Source: Asterias amurensis (lineage: Eukaryota > Echinodermata > Asteroidea > Forcipulatida > Asteriidae). From it: 64,000 nt of DNA. Under the pieces are notes generated by a model that did not search any database, was not told the origin of the DNA, and worked only from the letters and a program-made list of their open reading frames with translations. The position numbers and the translations under genes are program-made. Positions within the stretch are counted from its first letter, which is position 1, and each line of letters starts with the position of its first letter. The stretch spans positions 24,783,332-24,847,331 of the forward strand of contig NC_092649.1 in NCBI RefSeq assembly GCF_032118995.1, given 5' to 3'. This document shows positions 9,596 to 18,937 of the stretch, one piece after another.

Positions 9596-9618
9596 AAAAA
9601 AATACATTTTGAACCGGT

Positions 9619-9624
9619 AATAAA
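9619..9624 (+). terminator. Polyadenylation signal AATAAA after the 399-aa GPCR
   Basis: It lies 24 bases past the stop, in the same place as in copy A. Confidence 0.6.
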
Positions 9625-9801
9625 CAACATTTCGGGTAAAGATGCCTGCAATCCATGAGGCACCCATTTTCACCGCAGTACAAAGGCATCCCATTATCCA
9701 CAGCACTGTTCTCCATACAGTTTACACTAAGGTACTCCTACTCGAGCACTAAGGACTCCCTAGTATGAGGCAACCCTTACACTAGACACCGATGGTACTC
9801 C

Positions 9802-10250
9802 GTGAAGGGGGGGTACATTGTACCCCAAGCATCCCATGTACAACAGGTACTGAACACCCCTGTAAACCAGGTACCAAGACACCCCTTGTACTCTAGGAAG
9901 CAGGTACTTACAACAGACACCTATTGTACTCCGGGCAGTGAGGGACATTGTACTCCAGACATCCCTTGTACATTAGTGACTTGACACCCCTGTAAACCAG
10001 TACCAACACAGCACCCCTGGTACTCTAGGAAGCAGGTAGTTACAATAGACACCTATTGTACTTCGGGCAGTGAAGGACATTGAACTCCAGACATCCCGTG
10101 TACAACAGGTACTGGACACCCCTGTAAACCAGGTACTAAGACACCCCTTGTACTCTAGTAAGCCGGTACTCACAATAGACACCTATTGTACTTCGGGCAG
10201 TGAAGGACATTGTACTCCAGACATCCCGTGTACAACAGGTATTGGACACC
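9802..10250 (+). repeat. GTAC-rich minisatellite, 3 units
   Basis: Anchors GTACTCTAGGAAGCAGGTA or variants lie at 9888, 10020 and 10150 (periods 132 and 130). It is the same array as 585-1300 with two units fewer. Confidence 0.9.
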
Positions 10251-11098
10251 TATTTCTTTCAACACAACACCCCTCCAGCTGTGAAAATGGTAAGGCCCTC
10301 CGCCGCCCTCGGGTAAACAACTCCTAATAAGGGAATGCTGTGCGCGGCGCGCGTATCGCGTGATGTGGCACAACTGTCCCGGCCGTAGTCTGGTCCCCTG
10401 ACCAAATATTCCTTGACGTCTCTTGTTAAAAATCTTAGGTCAGGTATCACCCACGGTTAAAAATAGAGCATGACACAACTTGCCAGGGTCGCGGGGTCAT
10501 CTCCGGAGAAACCATGTCTGCACTAGTTGCTATAACGTAACCCTCCTCCCGACGGCCGCGAGGCCGGAGGGTTACGAGATTATTTTGATCGGCGATTAAT
10601 GACAATCTGGTTCAACACGTATAATTTCGACAGCTAGTCACCAGATTTGCCCCATTTTTACCACTTTCAAAAATCATGAAACTTAATCCTCAATCAATGT
10701 CTAATGAACAATCAAGTCAAAACACCTTTGAAATGAAGAAAAAGGACAAAAACATTACGATTCCATACCGAACATCAACGATACTGTCCGAATGTTGACG
10801 ACAACACGTTCGGAACATTTCGGATAACTTCGAAAAAGGAGGAATTCCTCCTTTTTGGTCACGTGATTTTGGGTGATATCGGACCCATAATTCGACAGAG
10901 CCTAGTCGGAGACTATCCCGGCCGTTGCTCTCGACCGATAGGAATGAAGAAACTATCTTATAAGCACAGGTGCAAGCTCGCGTGTCACGCCCATGTTTCA
11001 ACACGTTTTACTGGTACTAACCAAAGGTTTATACACACCCACGTGATGGGCTCTCCACCAATATGAATAGCGAAACTGTCTGAGGTATTTATGAATAT
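10250..11098 (+). repeat. Dispersed repeat D, right duplicon copy, split by a nested element
   Basis: Left part 10250-10385 and right part 10916-11098 together match the inverse of 44069-44375, including CCGATAGGAATGAAGAAAC, TTATAAGCACAGGTGCAAGC and the ACACACCCACGTGATGGGC segment. Confidence 0.8.
10386..10915. mobile_element. Nested element inside repeat D, 530 bp (right copy)
   Basis: Same element as 1433-1984 with TCCCGGCCG duplications at 10377-10385 and 10916-10924. The right terminal repeat is damaged: the GGGTCTGGGAACC segment present in copy A is missing, which fits a small deletion after duplication. It is noncoding. Confidence 0.8.
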
Positions 11099-11424
11099 GT
11101 AATTAAATGTAAACTTTCTCTCCGTTGCAAAACTTAGTTTTTCATGGAGTGGTACTTGTGTCCAGTAAAAACATTCATCCTCTCTAGATAAACTTGTGAG
11201 AGAAAACTTTACTGCATTAAGCAGAAGTGATCATGACGTTTTGTTGGGTTATTTATTACTTTCCAAACTTTAAAGGCATATTCTCCGTGTGGTATATTTA
11301 ATCAGCTGTTGACTCCGCTCGTGAGTTTTTCTGAACCATCTATTCGTTGATTTCTATTTAATATACAGAACCTCTGTAATATTTTTTTTTTTACAGATCC
11401 TTCAATTTGTTATTGTAATTATAT

Positions 11425-11595
11425 ACAAATATTGACTGCTTCGAGTGCTATGGTTAAAACTATGACTCCCGAGGTGATCCCCGGAGCGTTCTATTTTCCC
11501 GAGGCGAAGCCGAGGGAAAATAGAACGCTCCGGGGATCACCGAGGGAGTCATAGTTTTTGACCATTGCACGAGTAAAAGCAGTCAATATTTGTTT
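11425..11595. mobile_element. Large palindrome, arms about 75 bp
   Basis: The left arm ACAAATATTGACTGCTT... through CTATGACTCCC, GTGATCCCCGGAGCG and TTCTATTTTCCC reads back on the right as GGGAAAATAGAACGCTCC, GGGGATCAC, GGGAGTCATAG and GCAGTCAATATTTGT. The spacer at the centre is only a few bases. It is probably a foldback transposable element; no coding. Confidence 0.75.
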
Positions 11596-11754
11596 TATAA
11601 CACCCCGAACATTTCTAAATACTGTACTATTATTATTAAGTTACAGACCTGAATGCTACAATCCACGGACGACGCGAATACAGATTGCAAACACTTTTAC
11701 TTACTGTGTAGCATGTAGTGTCGTGCAATCCGAAATGGTTACAGACTATTAATT

Positions 11755-11940
11755 TATCATCCTCGTACACGCAACGGACGTCTGGGTACTGCACGCCATG
11801 TGCTAGTCTGTCGGACTAGCGCATGGCAAACCGACGCTCTATCACACGGCCGTCGTCTGGCAAAACTAAGACATGTAATGTGACGCGCTCTAAACCAATG
11901 AGCAGGCAGAATACTTGCAAGGGGTGTTATAATACTAATT
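11755..11940 (+). repeat. Dispersed repeat F (copy 1)
   Basis: GGACTAGCGCATGGCAAACCG, TATCACACGGCCGTCGTCT, GTGACGCGCTCTAAACCAAT and GGGGTGTTATAA recur in the same order at 34170-34310 with scattered substitutions. It is noncoding. Confidence 0.75.
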
Positions 11941-12437
11941 ATTGTTGAACAACACCAGAAAGTAATTGCTAAACAATAATTGCAGCATTTATCCCTAGAG
12001 GGGAGCCGCATTTATTCATAAAGCTATAAGCAGCCCAAACCCACCGGTCCGAAAACCCGCAGCGAATTTCAATGCTGTTCCAGTCCATTATCAAATTGAA
12101 TTTGTATTTTTTTAATCACCTGACGAAGCATTGGCTTGAACTTAGCGAAAATGTAAAACATGTTTTTTTAACTTTCTCATAGCATTGCAAAAATAGTTGT
12201 CTAATAAAATCACAGTTAAAATTACGGATAGCATCAGGTAAACATGACTTGTTTAACCTAATATAATAACCCTAATAAAAAACACAGCAAAGAATTATAC
12301 TAGAAATTACAGAAATAAACCGGGGAAAAAACTATAGACCCCATAAAAAAAAAACAAGAATCACCCGAGTGTATAAAAGAAACTATCCGTAGACCTCCGA
12401 CTACTACCAAAAATAAATGCCTTACAAACCTGAAGCT

Positions 12438-12905
12438 GGATGAAACTCATCCCGGATTATAGATCCACAAAAAGTCAAAGTTAAGACGTTTAAAGACCCT
12501 GTTAACGCCACACTTAACGAAATTTAAGACCAACAGTAAATGAATAATGCATGGGAGACAAAAAAACAATCTATGAAACCCTTTTAAAAGCATGATTTGC
12601 TCGAGGATAAAAAAGCTATCAGTTAAACTCTTACTACAATAACAAAAGAAGATGCTTTAAAATGTATAAAACGGTATGGATGAAACTCATCATAGATTAT
12701 AGATCTGTAGTACACAAAAAAAATCACATTTTGGACTTCTTAAGAACCTTTTAATGCCACCCTTGACAACATTTAAAAACAAGAGTAACTGAATAAAGAG
12801 AAACAGCTCATATTTTATAATAACGTTTGTTTTACATGCTGCGTAGTTCGGTTCTAACGTGAGCTGGTAGGAAAATTCAGTACAGGCTTCATCCAAAAGA
12901 CAAAT
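12438..12905 (+). repeat. Imperfect tandem repeat, 240-bp period, 2 units
   Basis: GGATGAAACTCATC followed by GATTATAGATC starts at 12438 and again at 12678. Later landmarks (ACGCCAC.CTT.AC.AA.ATTTAA, then GTAA.TGAATAA) follow at matching offsets. The units are considerably diverged. Confidence 0.65.
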
Positions 12906-12935
12906 CACCTAATTGAATCCCTTTTAGAACTTTTG

Positions 12936-13090
12936 AAAGGCCCTGGACACCGTTTGTAATTGTCCAAGAACAAATATTAGAATTTTTTAAATAACAAATC
13001 GGTGAAAGTTTGTACTCAATTAGTCATCGCAGCTACAACAGAACATTGAATGAAACAAAAACCTTGCGAAAATTTGTGTTCTTTCAGCTG
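12936..13090 (-). mobile_element. TTAA-1 fragment, decayed
   Basis: AAAGGCCCTGGACACCGTTTGTAATTGTCCAAGA is a degraded terminal repeat of the family, followed by weakly matching interior. The far end is lost. Confidence 0.55.
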
Positions 13091-13143
13091 GCTCGTCTCG
13101 TAACAGTCGTCTAAAACTAATTACATCCATGCCGCTTAGATTC

Positions 13144-13535
13144 TTAAAGGAACACGTTGCCTTGGATCGGACGAGTTGGTCTATTAAAGGCGTTTGAAAC
13201 CGTTTGTTATGAAATGCATAATATGGTTAGAAAGATGTTTTAAAAGTAGAATATAATAATCTACACAAGTATCACTCGAAACTGCACGGTTTTCATTTTA
13301 CGTCGCGAACTATCACGGTCGGCCATTTATGGGAGTCAAAATTTACTCCCATAAATGGCCGACCGTGTTAGTCGACAGGGTAAAAAGAAAACCACGCAAT
13401 TTCGAGGCATATTTTTGTAGATCATTGTATTCTACTTTTACAATATCTTTCTAACCATATACATTTTACAACAAACGGTTACAGAACGATTTTCAAAGAC
13501 CAACTCGACCGATCCAAGGCAACGTGTTCCTTTAA
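13144..13535. mobile_element. TTAA-2 long-palindrome element, complete
   Basis: TTAA flanks both ends (13144-13147, 13532-13535). The termini AGGAACACGTTGCCTTGGAT and the complementary ATCCAAGGCAACGTGTTCCT extend through the whole element into a central perfect stem of GGCCATTTATGGGAGT and its complement around a spacer of about 10 bases. The whole unit can fold into one hairpin. It is noncoding. Relatives lie at 2103-2270, 36716-37106 and 51340-51610. Confidence 0.9.
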
Positions 13536-13605
13536 ATGCAACTACAAAATAATAAATGAACCTCACCCCTCATCTTGTTTTCTGTTGGAGTCCACGAGAT
13601 GAATT

Positions 13606-13762
13606 TGCAGCGATAACGAGAACGAGAACTATAACGATAACGACGCAAAGAGAACGCATTCCATTGGTTGGATGAGCGTGTGCGTATTCTGCGTGGAGCA
13701 ATTCAACCAATAGAATGCGTTCTCTTTGCGTTGTGGTCGTTATCGTTCTCGTTATCGCTGCA
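13606..13762. mobile_element. Foldback element with GCAGCGATAACG ends, first tandem copy
   Basis: Same 157-bp foldback unit as at 2341-2497, with both terminal arms intact. Confidence 0.75.
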
Positions 13763-13895
13763 GTAGGACCGTGCCTTTACTGACAGTAACACTTCTCAAT
13801 CTCAGATTGTGTATTTTTGTTTCAGGTTATTTTCCTGTTATTTTCCTGAACCTCACCCCTCATCTTGTTTTCTGTTGGAGTCCACGAGATGAATT

Positions 13896-14052
13896 TGCAG
13901 CGATAACGAGAACGAGAACTATAACGATAACGACGCAAAGAGAACGCATTCCATTGGTTGGATGAGCGTGTGCGTATTCTGCGTGGAGCAATTCAACCAA
14001 TAGAATGCGTTCTCTTTGCGTTGTGGTCGTTATCGTTCTCGTTATCGCTGCA
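13896..14052. mobile_element. Foldback element with GCAGCGATAACG ends, second tandem copy
   Basis: Doubled with its flanks by the 290-bp tandem duplication rather than by a new insertion. Confidence 0.75.
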
Positions 14053-14695
14053 GTAGGACCGTGCCTTTACTGACAGTAACACTTCTCAATCTCAGATTGT
14101 GTATTTTTGTTTCAGGTTATTTTCCTGCGTGGACATAACCGCTCTTTGCTCAGCAATATCTTTAAAACGCTTACCAAACTTTTTGAATGAAATGTTCACA
14201 GGTTAGTTTTATGGTGTATCTTTAACATGCCTGTCATTCGTGCCTACGCCCATAAGCTGGGGAACAAAACCCGTTGCTGCACCCCGGACCTGCTGGACCA
14301 TGCCACTTGCTTAAAGTTCACTTTGCTATCACTTGTGTAGAATACACATGGGCTTTTGTGATCTAAGTGTTGTCCGTCGCAATAGAAGGCACGGTCGGGT
14401 TGTTTACTTTCTCTGTCTGTTCCAGAATCATAGTAGCACGGGGTTCTGGTTGAACGTTGCAAATAATATACCCCGGGGTTTGACCGCTTGCCACTATTCA
14501 AGAGCAGGGTGGATATGGCCCCGGGGTATTATGACCATTCGATTTAAGTTGTACTAATCTTTTCAAACTATTGTGAGTTGTGGCAGTATTGTAATGAATA
14601 TCCGCATTGCATGAAATGATCAGGTATTTAGTAGAAATTATTGAGTAATAAAACCACAGGAAAAATAAAGAAGTGAGGCAAACGGTGGGTGTCCA

Positions 14696-15833
14696 ATTTG
14701 TTTTAAAGATCAACTATTGTTAACCAACGAAATGACCAGGAGGTATTGAGCATTGAGGCGAGCTTCAAACTAACAAGATGGTACATGTGCGTACGCATTT
14801 ATCTGCAAACGACAATGAACGAACACGTCTGTGGAATTGCCTGTAGTTTCATCCCCGGAGTATTCTGGAAGAAGTGGTTTTTTTTTACGGGCGTGATTTC
14901 CGTGAAGTGTTGGTGGATGTCAGTGACCTACATCACTACATCGATTCACAACCAACTTCGATTGTACAGACAAACGTTGAAACATCGTGAGCGCAAAGTC
15001 GTGGAATGACCAGCAAAAAAATACAACTTAGGAAGTCAATCACGCAAAATGGCTGTGTATTTAAGGAGTTGAAAACAGGGGGGGGAGGGTGATATAGTGC
15101 GGATTTACAGTGTTTACGGTGTCGATATACCGTTGGGAAAGGGGTGGATGTGCCCGACACTTCGAGACGCTCGGGTGGCATAAGGACATTGGACATAGCG
15201 TAATCTAAACATGCGATGTATCATCGTTCCTATATATGATTAAAACATCTAACTGGTTGCAAATAAAATTGGAAGGTTGTCCACTCCTTTACACCGTCTA
15301 TCTTAAAAAAGTGGACACAATTGTAATTGTCACAGACCAGTCCATAAAATAACGGCTTTGCCCGGTCGGATATCAGCGCTGGATTACGCCAACTCAACTT
15401 CAACTCCATCTGCGTATTATGTTCAAACCCCTAGTTCGTGCTCCAGGCTGATTCAAATTCAAATTCAAGAAAGCCAGCACGGGTGTTTACTTCATACGTC
15501 AACAATTGGTTGTCTTGGAAACAGTTTTCAGTCCCCGAAGCAAGGACAAGGAGCTGTTTTTGCAACACTTCAATTCCCTTTCCTAATTGTCAAAGTCCCT
15601 TAATTTCTTCAAACTACAATAGAACAAATTGTTTCATCATCATTTTGTCGTAACCATCATTGTATCTCGAAGTACGCCGGTTCATCATTGTCCCAATCCA
15701 CAGGTACAGCTAGTTTTTAAATTGATTGTCCATCGTACTCACGTTGCCAATAAACCGACTCGGAACATTTAAGTGCAAAAGACTTCCCGAAGAAGACCCG
15801 CGTACGTGTTAACTATTTCAAAAGAAAAAATAT
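14696..15833. other. Intergenic sequence, nothing supported
   Basis: It starts where duplicon homology ends. Near 15308-15345, GTGGACACAATTGTAATTGTCACAGACCAG is a very worn relative of the TTAA-1 terminus. Open frames here show no domain. Confidence 0.5.
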
Positions 15834-16211
15834 AAAAGATACTGGACACTGTATTGGTAATTGTCGAAGACCAGGCTTCTCACTCGGTATACCCCAACAT
15901 ATGAATAAAAATTTAAAAAAACTGTGAGAATTTTAGCTCAATTTGTCGTCGAAGTTGCGAGATAATAATAAATGAAAAAACACCCTTGTCACACGAAGTT
16001 GTATGCTTTCAGATGCTTGATTTCGAGACCTCAAATTCTAAATCTGAGGTCTCGAAATCAATTTCGTGGTAAATTTTAAATGACCTCTGTCTCGAAAACT
16101 ATCAGAGGGAGACGTTTCTCACAATGTTTTATACTATCAACCTCTCCCCATTACTCGTGACCAAGTAAGGTTTTATGGTAATCATTATTGTGAGTAATTA
16201 CCAATGCTTTT
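15834..16211 (-). mobile_element. TTAA-1 element, near full length, worn ends
   Basis: It runs from ACTGGACACTGTATTGGTAA to GAGTAATTACCAATG. The internal hairpin GATTTCGAGACCTCA ... TGAGGTCTCGAAATC is perfect, at 16019-16059. Both TTAA flanks have been lost. Confidence 0.85.
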
Positions 16212-17791
16212 CGCCAGTATTATGTGGCCAGTATTAACTTATACAGCTCCGTTTATTCCATATGCACACCAACACCTTTTTCATATTTTTAGTATGTTTA
16301 TGTATGCCAGTTAATTAGGATCTCGACGTATAGGGTGAGGTGCTGTCAACCTCTAACATCTATTTTTTGTCCTTCCTGTTAATACTCTTGTTAATCTCGA
16401 GAGAGAGTCGAAGAAAAAAAAGTTTGCTCCTTGTGTTTTTGTTTAGTTTTAATAATCATTTTTCTTCAATGTGGTTTTAACTGGGTTTTTTCTTCATTAC
16501 CTGTTGCTTGTTACGTTAATGATTTTTTTTTTTCGTGTTAAGCGCTTGGGGCCAGGCATGAGGCGCTATATATAATACCTTTTCCAGTATTACTCGGAAA
16601 TAACAAAATCTTTTAACAAATAGGAAATGAATGACACATTTAGGTGTTCGTCAGTATATTTTTAGTGAAATGTTAACCAAGCTCAATAGCTGAATTCAAA
16701 GCATATGCTTTGTTCATCCATCATTGTTTGTTTTGGTCGTATTTAAAATTCAATTCTGTTGTTCGATCTAGCAGAAAGCCAAAACTTGCCATCCTTATGG
16801 TCAATTTTCAACGTTAGACTGTGTATTAACATTCAACTCAGGGTTTCCGCAGACCTTTAAAAAATAATAAACAAATGCTAAGTTGAACTATCGCATATTG
16901 AGGCCTTAAAGGCACTGGACACTAATAACAATTTCTCAAAAGAAATTAAAGCATCAAAAACTTACTGGGCAACGAGCAACGGGGAGCTGTTGATAGTACA
17001 AAACATAGTGAGAAACGGCTCCCTCTGAACGTAGTTTTTGAGAAGGAGGTAATTTCCGAACTCAAATTTTAATATACTTCAGCCTCTATTTTTAGTCTAT
17101 ATCCTTGGACAAATCAACTACAGCGTGCAGACTAAAATACATTTTTAACAATAAAGGGCGTGGCAGCCTCGCACTTCGAATCGACTTATGGGGAAATAGA
17201 ATCAAAGAGTATTTTTATCCTTCTCGGTATACAATATTGAAAAATGACGATATTAAAGTAAACCAAGTTGAAAGCAATTTAGTACTGAGACACACTGTAC
17301 CTTAAATTATTTTTGAAGCACTTAGAAGTTTTAGGAGCATGGGAAACAACAAGTCAACAATAACAAAATCAAAGTAAAAACTTACTTAAAACTGTTACTC
17401 TGCAAACCCAACTACAGAAACCTAAAACAACCTACTTACAATTTAACATAATGTTCAATATTGCAAGACAAAATGTCAATCGAAAAAGCTTTAGACCAAA
17501 AAAAGACAGAGTCAAACCAGGCTCACTAAAAAAGGAAGACAGGCGGTGAACACTATTCTGTGGAGAATTAATGAGCTGGGCTAGCGCAATCCCAGATTTC
17601 CAACAGAAGCAAAGTGTAAAGAACGTAGCGAATAATTCTCGCAACTTTCCTCTGCTGGAATCAAATGGCCTGAGTTATGGTATGGTCCTATCCCTCGTCG
17701 GATATCAACTCTAGTCACATCTTCCTCAATTGATGATTATCCTAAACAGTTACAACCCAGCAAGCACCACATCTACATTGGTCATCCACAA
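16212..17791. other. Intergenic, with a SINE-tail-like phrase and a TTAA-1 fragment
   Basis: No gene is seen. AAGCGCTTGGGGCC ... GAGGCGCTATATATAA at 16541-16576 resembles the 3' tail shared by several deuterostome SINEs. A TTAA-1 fragment lies at 16906-17075. The ORF at 17105-17305 has no recognised feature. Confidence 0.45.
16906..17075 (+). mobile_element. TTAA-1 element, left part only
   Basis: TTAAAGGCACTGGACAC leads into the family interior (AACGGGGAGCTGTTGATAGT, AACGGCTCCCTCTGAA) and stops before the central hairpin. Confidence 0.75.
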
Positions 17792-17904
17792 CTAGCTCGT
17801 GCATCTCATCCTGTCACGTGATGCATAAGTTAATACTTTTCACAATGATTGACGTGTGCTTAGTACACTTTTCTCCTGAGAGACAAGGAGGGACGAGAGG
17901 GAAA

Positions 17905-17913
17905 TATATAAAG
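17905..17913 (+). promoter_or_regulatory. TATA box, promoter unit 1
   Basis: TATATAAAG, 85 bases after CACGTG, would start transcription near 17935-17945. Role inferred from sequence only. Confidence 0.55.
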
Positions 17914-18100
17914 AGAGAGAATATTAGTTGACAAAGTGAAGTCGCTTCCGATTGGCACAACTTCTCGGCTATGCATTAGCTAGCTCGTGCATCTCATCCT
18001 GTCATGACAGCACGTGATGCATAAGTTAATACTTTTCACAATGATTGACGTGTGCTTAGTAAACCATTCTCCTGAGAGACAGGGAGGGGCGAGAGGTAAA

Positions 18101-18109
18101 TATATAAAG
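18101..18109 (+). promoter_or_regulatory. TATA box, promoter unit 2
   Basis: TATATAAAG in the same context as in unit 1. It is the closest intact TATA box upstream of the 402-aa receptor gene. Confidence 0.55.
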
Positions 18110-18331
18110 AGAGAGAGTATCAGTTGAATAAGTGAAGTCGCTTCCGATTGGCACAACTTCTCGGCTATGCGTTAGATAGCTCGTGCATCTCATCATGTCA
18201 CGTGATGCATAAGTTAATACTTTTCTCAATGATTGACGTGTGCTTAGTACACTTTTCTCCTGAGAGACAGTAGGGGCGAGAGGAAAATAGGAAGAGAGAG
18301 AATATCAGTTGAATAAGTGAAGTCGCTGCAA

Positions 18332-18937
18332 TGAGGTTAGCTGTGTTCGCCTTTGCCGAACGAAGACTTGAATGAAAGTTTCCGGTGCATGCTACATACA
18401 GACTACAGACATCATTAGTGGCGGTAACCTTTTAAGTGGATCGGCGAACCTTTTTTGTATCGAAGAAGATACTTCTAGGTTGACTCTCGTATGAGAAACT
18501 GCGACTCCTCCGCTAGTATTCCCCTCTCGTGAAATACGGGAAACTGAGCTTTAAACGCTGTGAAAGATACTGACTCCTTCAACGGGTGAGAGCAGAGATT
18601 TCAAGTTTTGAATGTTGTCTTGGCTTTGTTGATTTTAAAAAGACTCGTGGTAATTTATCGTTTGAGCTCCAGTTCCTGCCTTGTGCAGGAAGAGTTTGTT
18701 CTCCCGGTACTGAAAGTATCTCCATGAAATCGAAAAAACAACCAGGTATCAGTGTAACAGTTTCTTCAAAGTAGTTTGCTTTATGCTTTAAAGACGTCTC
18801 CGTGACAAGTGACACAGACAGTCCAGACAAAACGAATAGCAGCAGCTCTCCAAGTCGAGAATTCAGTCCAGTCCTTGTGAGACATTGACAATTCATTAAC
18901 TAAACAACAATCGTGATTTGCACCGGGCAAAAGAAAA
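18332..18937 (+). other. Probable 5' UTR or leader of the 402-aa GPCR gene
   Basis: It lies between the tandem promoter modules and the ATG. It contains several upstream ATGs and CAACGGGTGAGAG at 18578, which could be a splice donor. No clear acceptor is seen before 18938, so whether the leader is spliced cannot be decided. No recognised protein is encoded. Confidence 0.4.

Larger units (their letters stand above)
13559..14138 (+). repeat. 290-bp tandem duplication containing the foldback element
   Basis: AACCTCACCCCTCATCTTG begins at 13559 and again at 13849. The junction reads TTATTTTCCTG twice, a likely microhomology. Copy A (2285-2570) holds one unit, so the doubling followed the segmental duplication or copy A lost a unit. 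Confidence 0.88.
9218..14695. repeat. Segmental duplication, right copy (B)
   Basis: Counterpart of 1-3141. Position 1 equals 9218 and the offset stays near 9217 until the minisatellite. It differs by loss of two 132-bp minisatellite units, loss of about 20 bases at the end of the nested element, presence of 10957-13367, and a 290-bp tandem duplication at 13559-14138. Confidence 0.92.
17792..18331 (+). repeat. Threefold tandem repeat of a promoter-like module (188-196 bp)
   Basis: Units start at 17792, 17980 and 18176 with CTAGCTCGTGCATCTCATC or ATAGCTCGTGCATCTCATC. Each contains CACGTG (17815, 18011, 18199), GATGCATAAGTTAATAC, TGATTGACGTGTGCTTAGTA and a purine-rich stretch. Units 1 and 2 have TATATAAAG (17905-17913, 18101-18109) followed by GAGAGAGA; in unit 3 the TATA box is degraded to AAAATAGGAAG. 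Unit 3 also lacks the trailing TCCGATTGGCACAACTTCTC segment. The array is about 600 bp upstream of the 402-aa GPCR ATG and on its strand. Confidence 0.88.
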
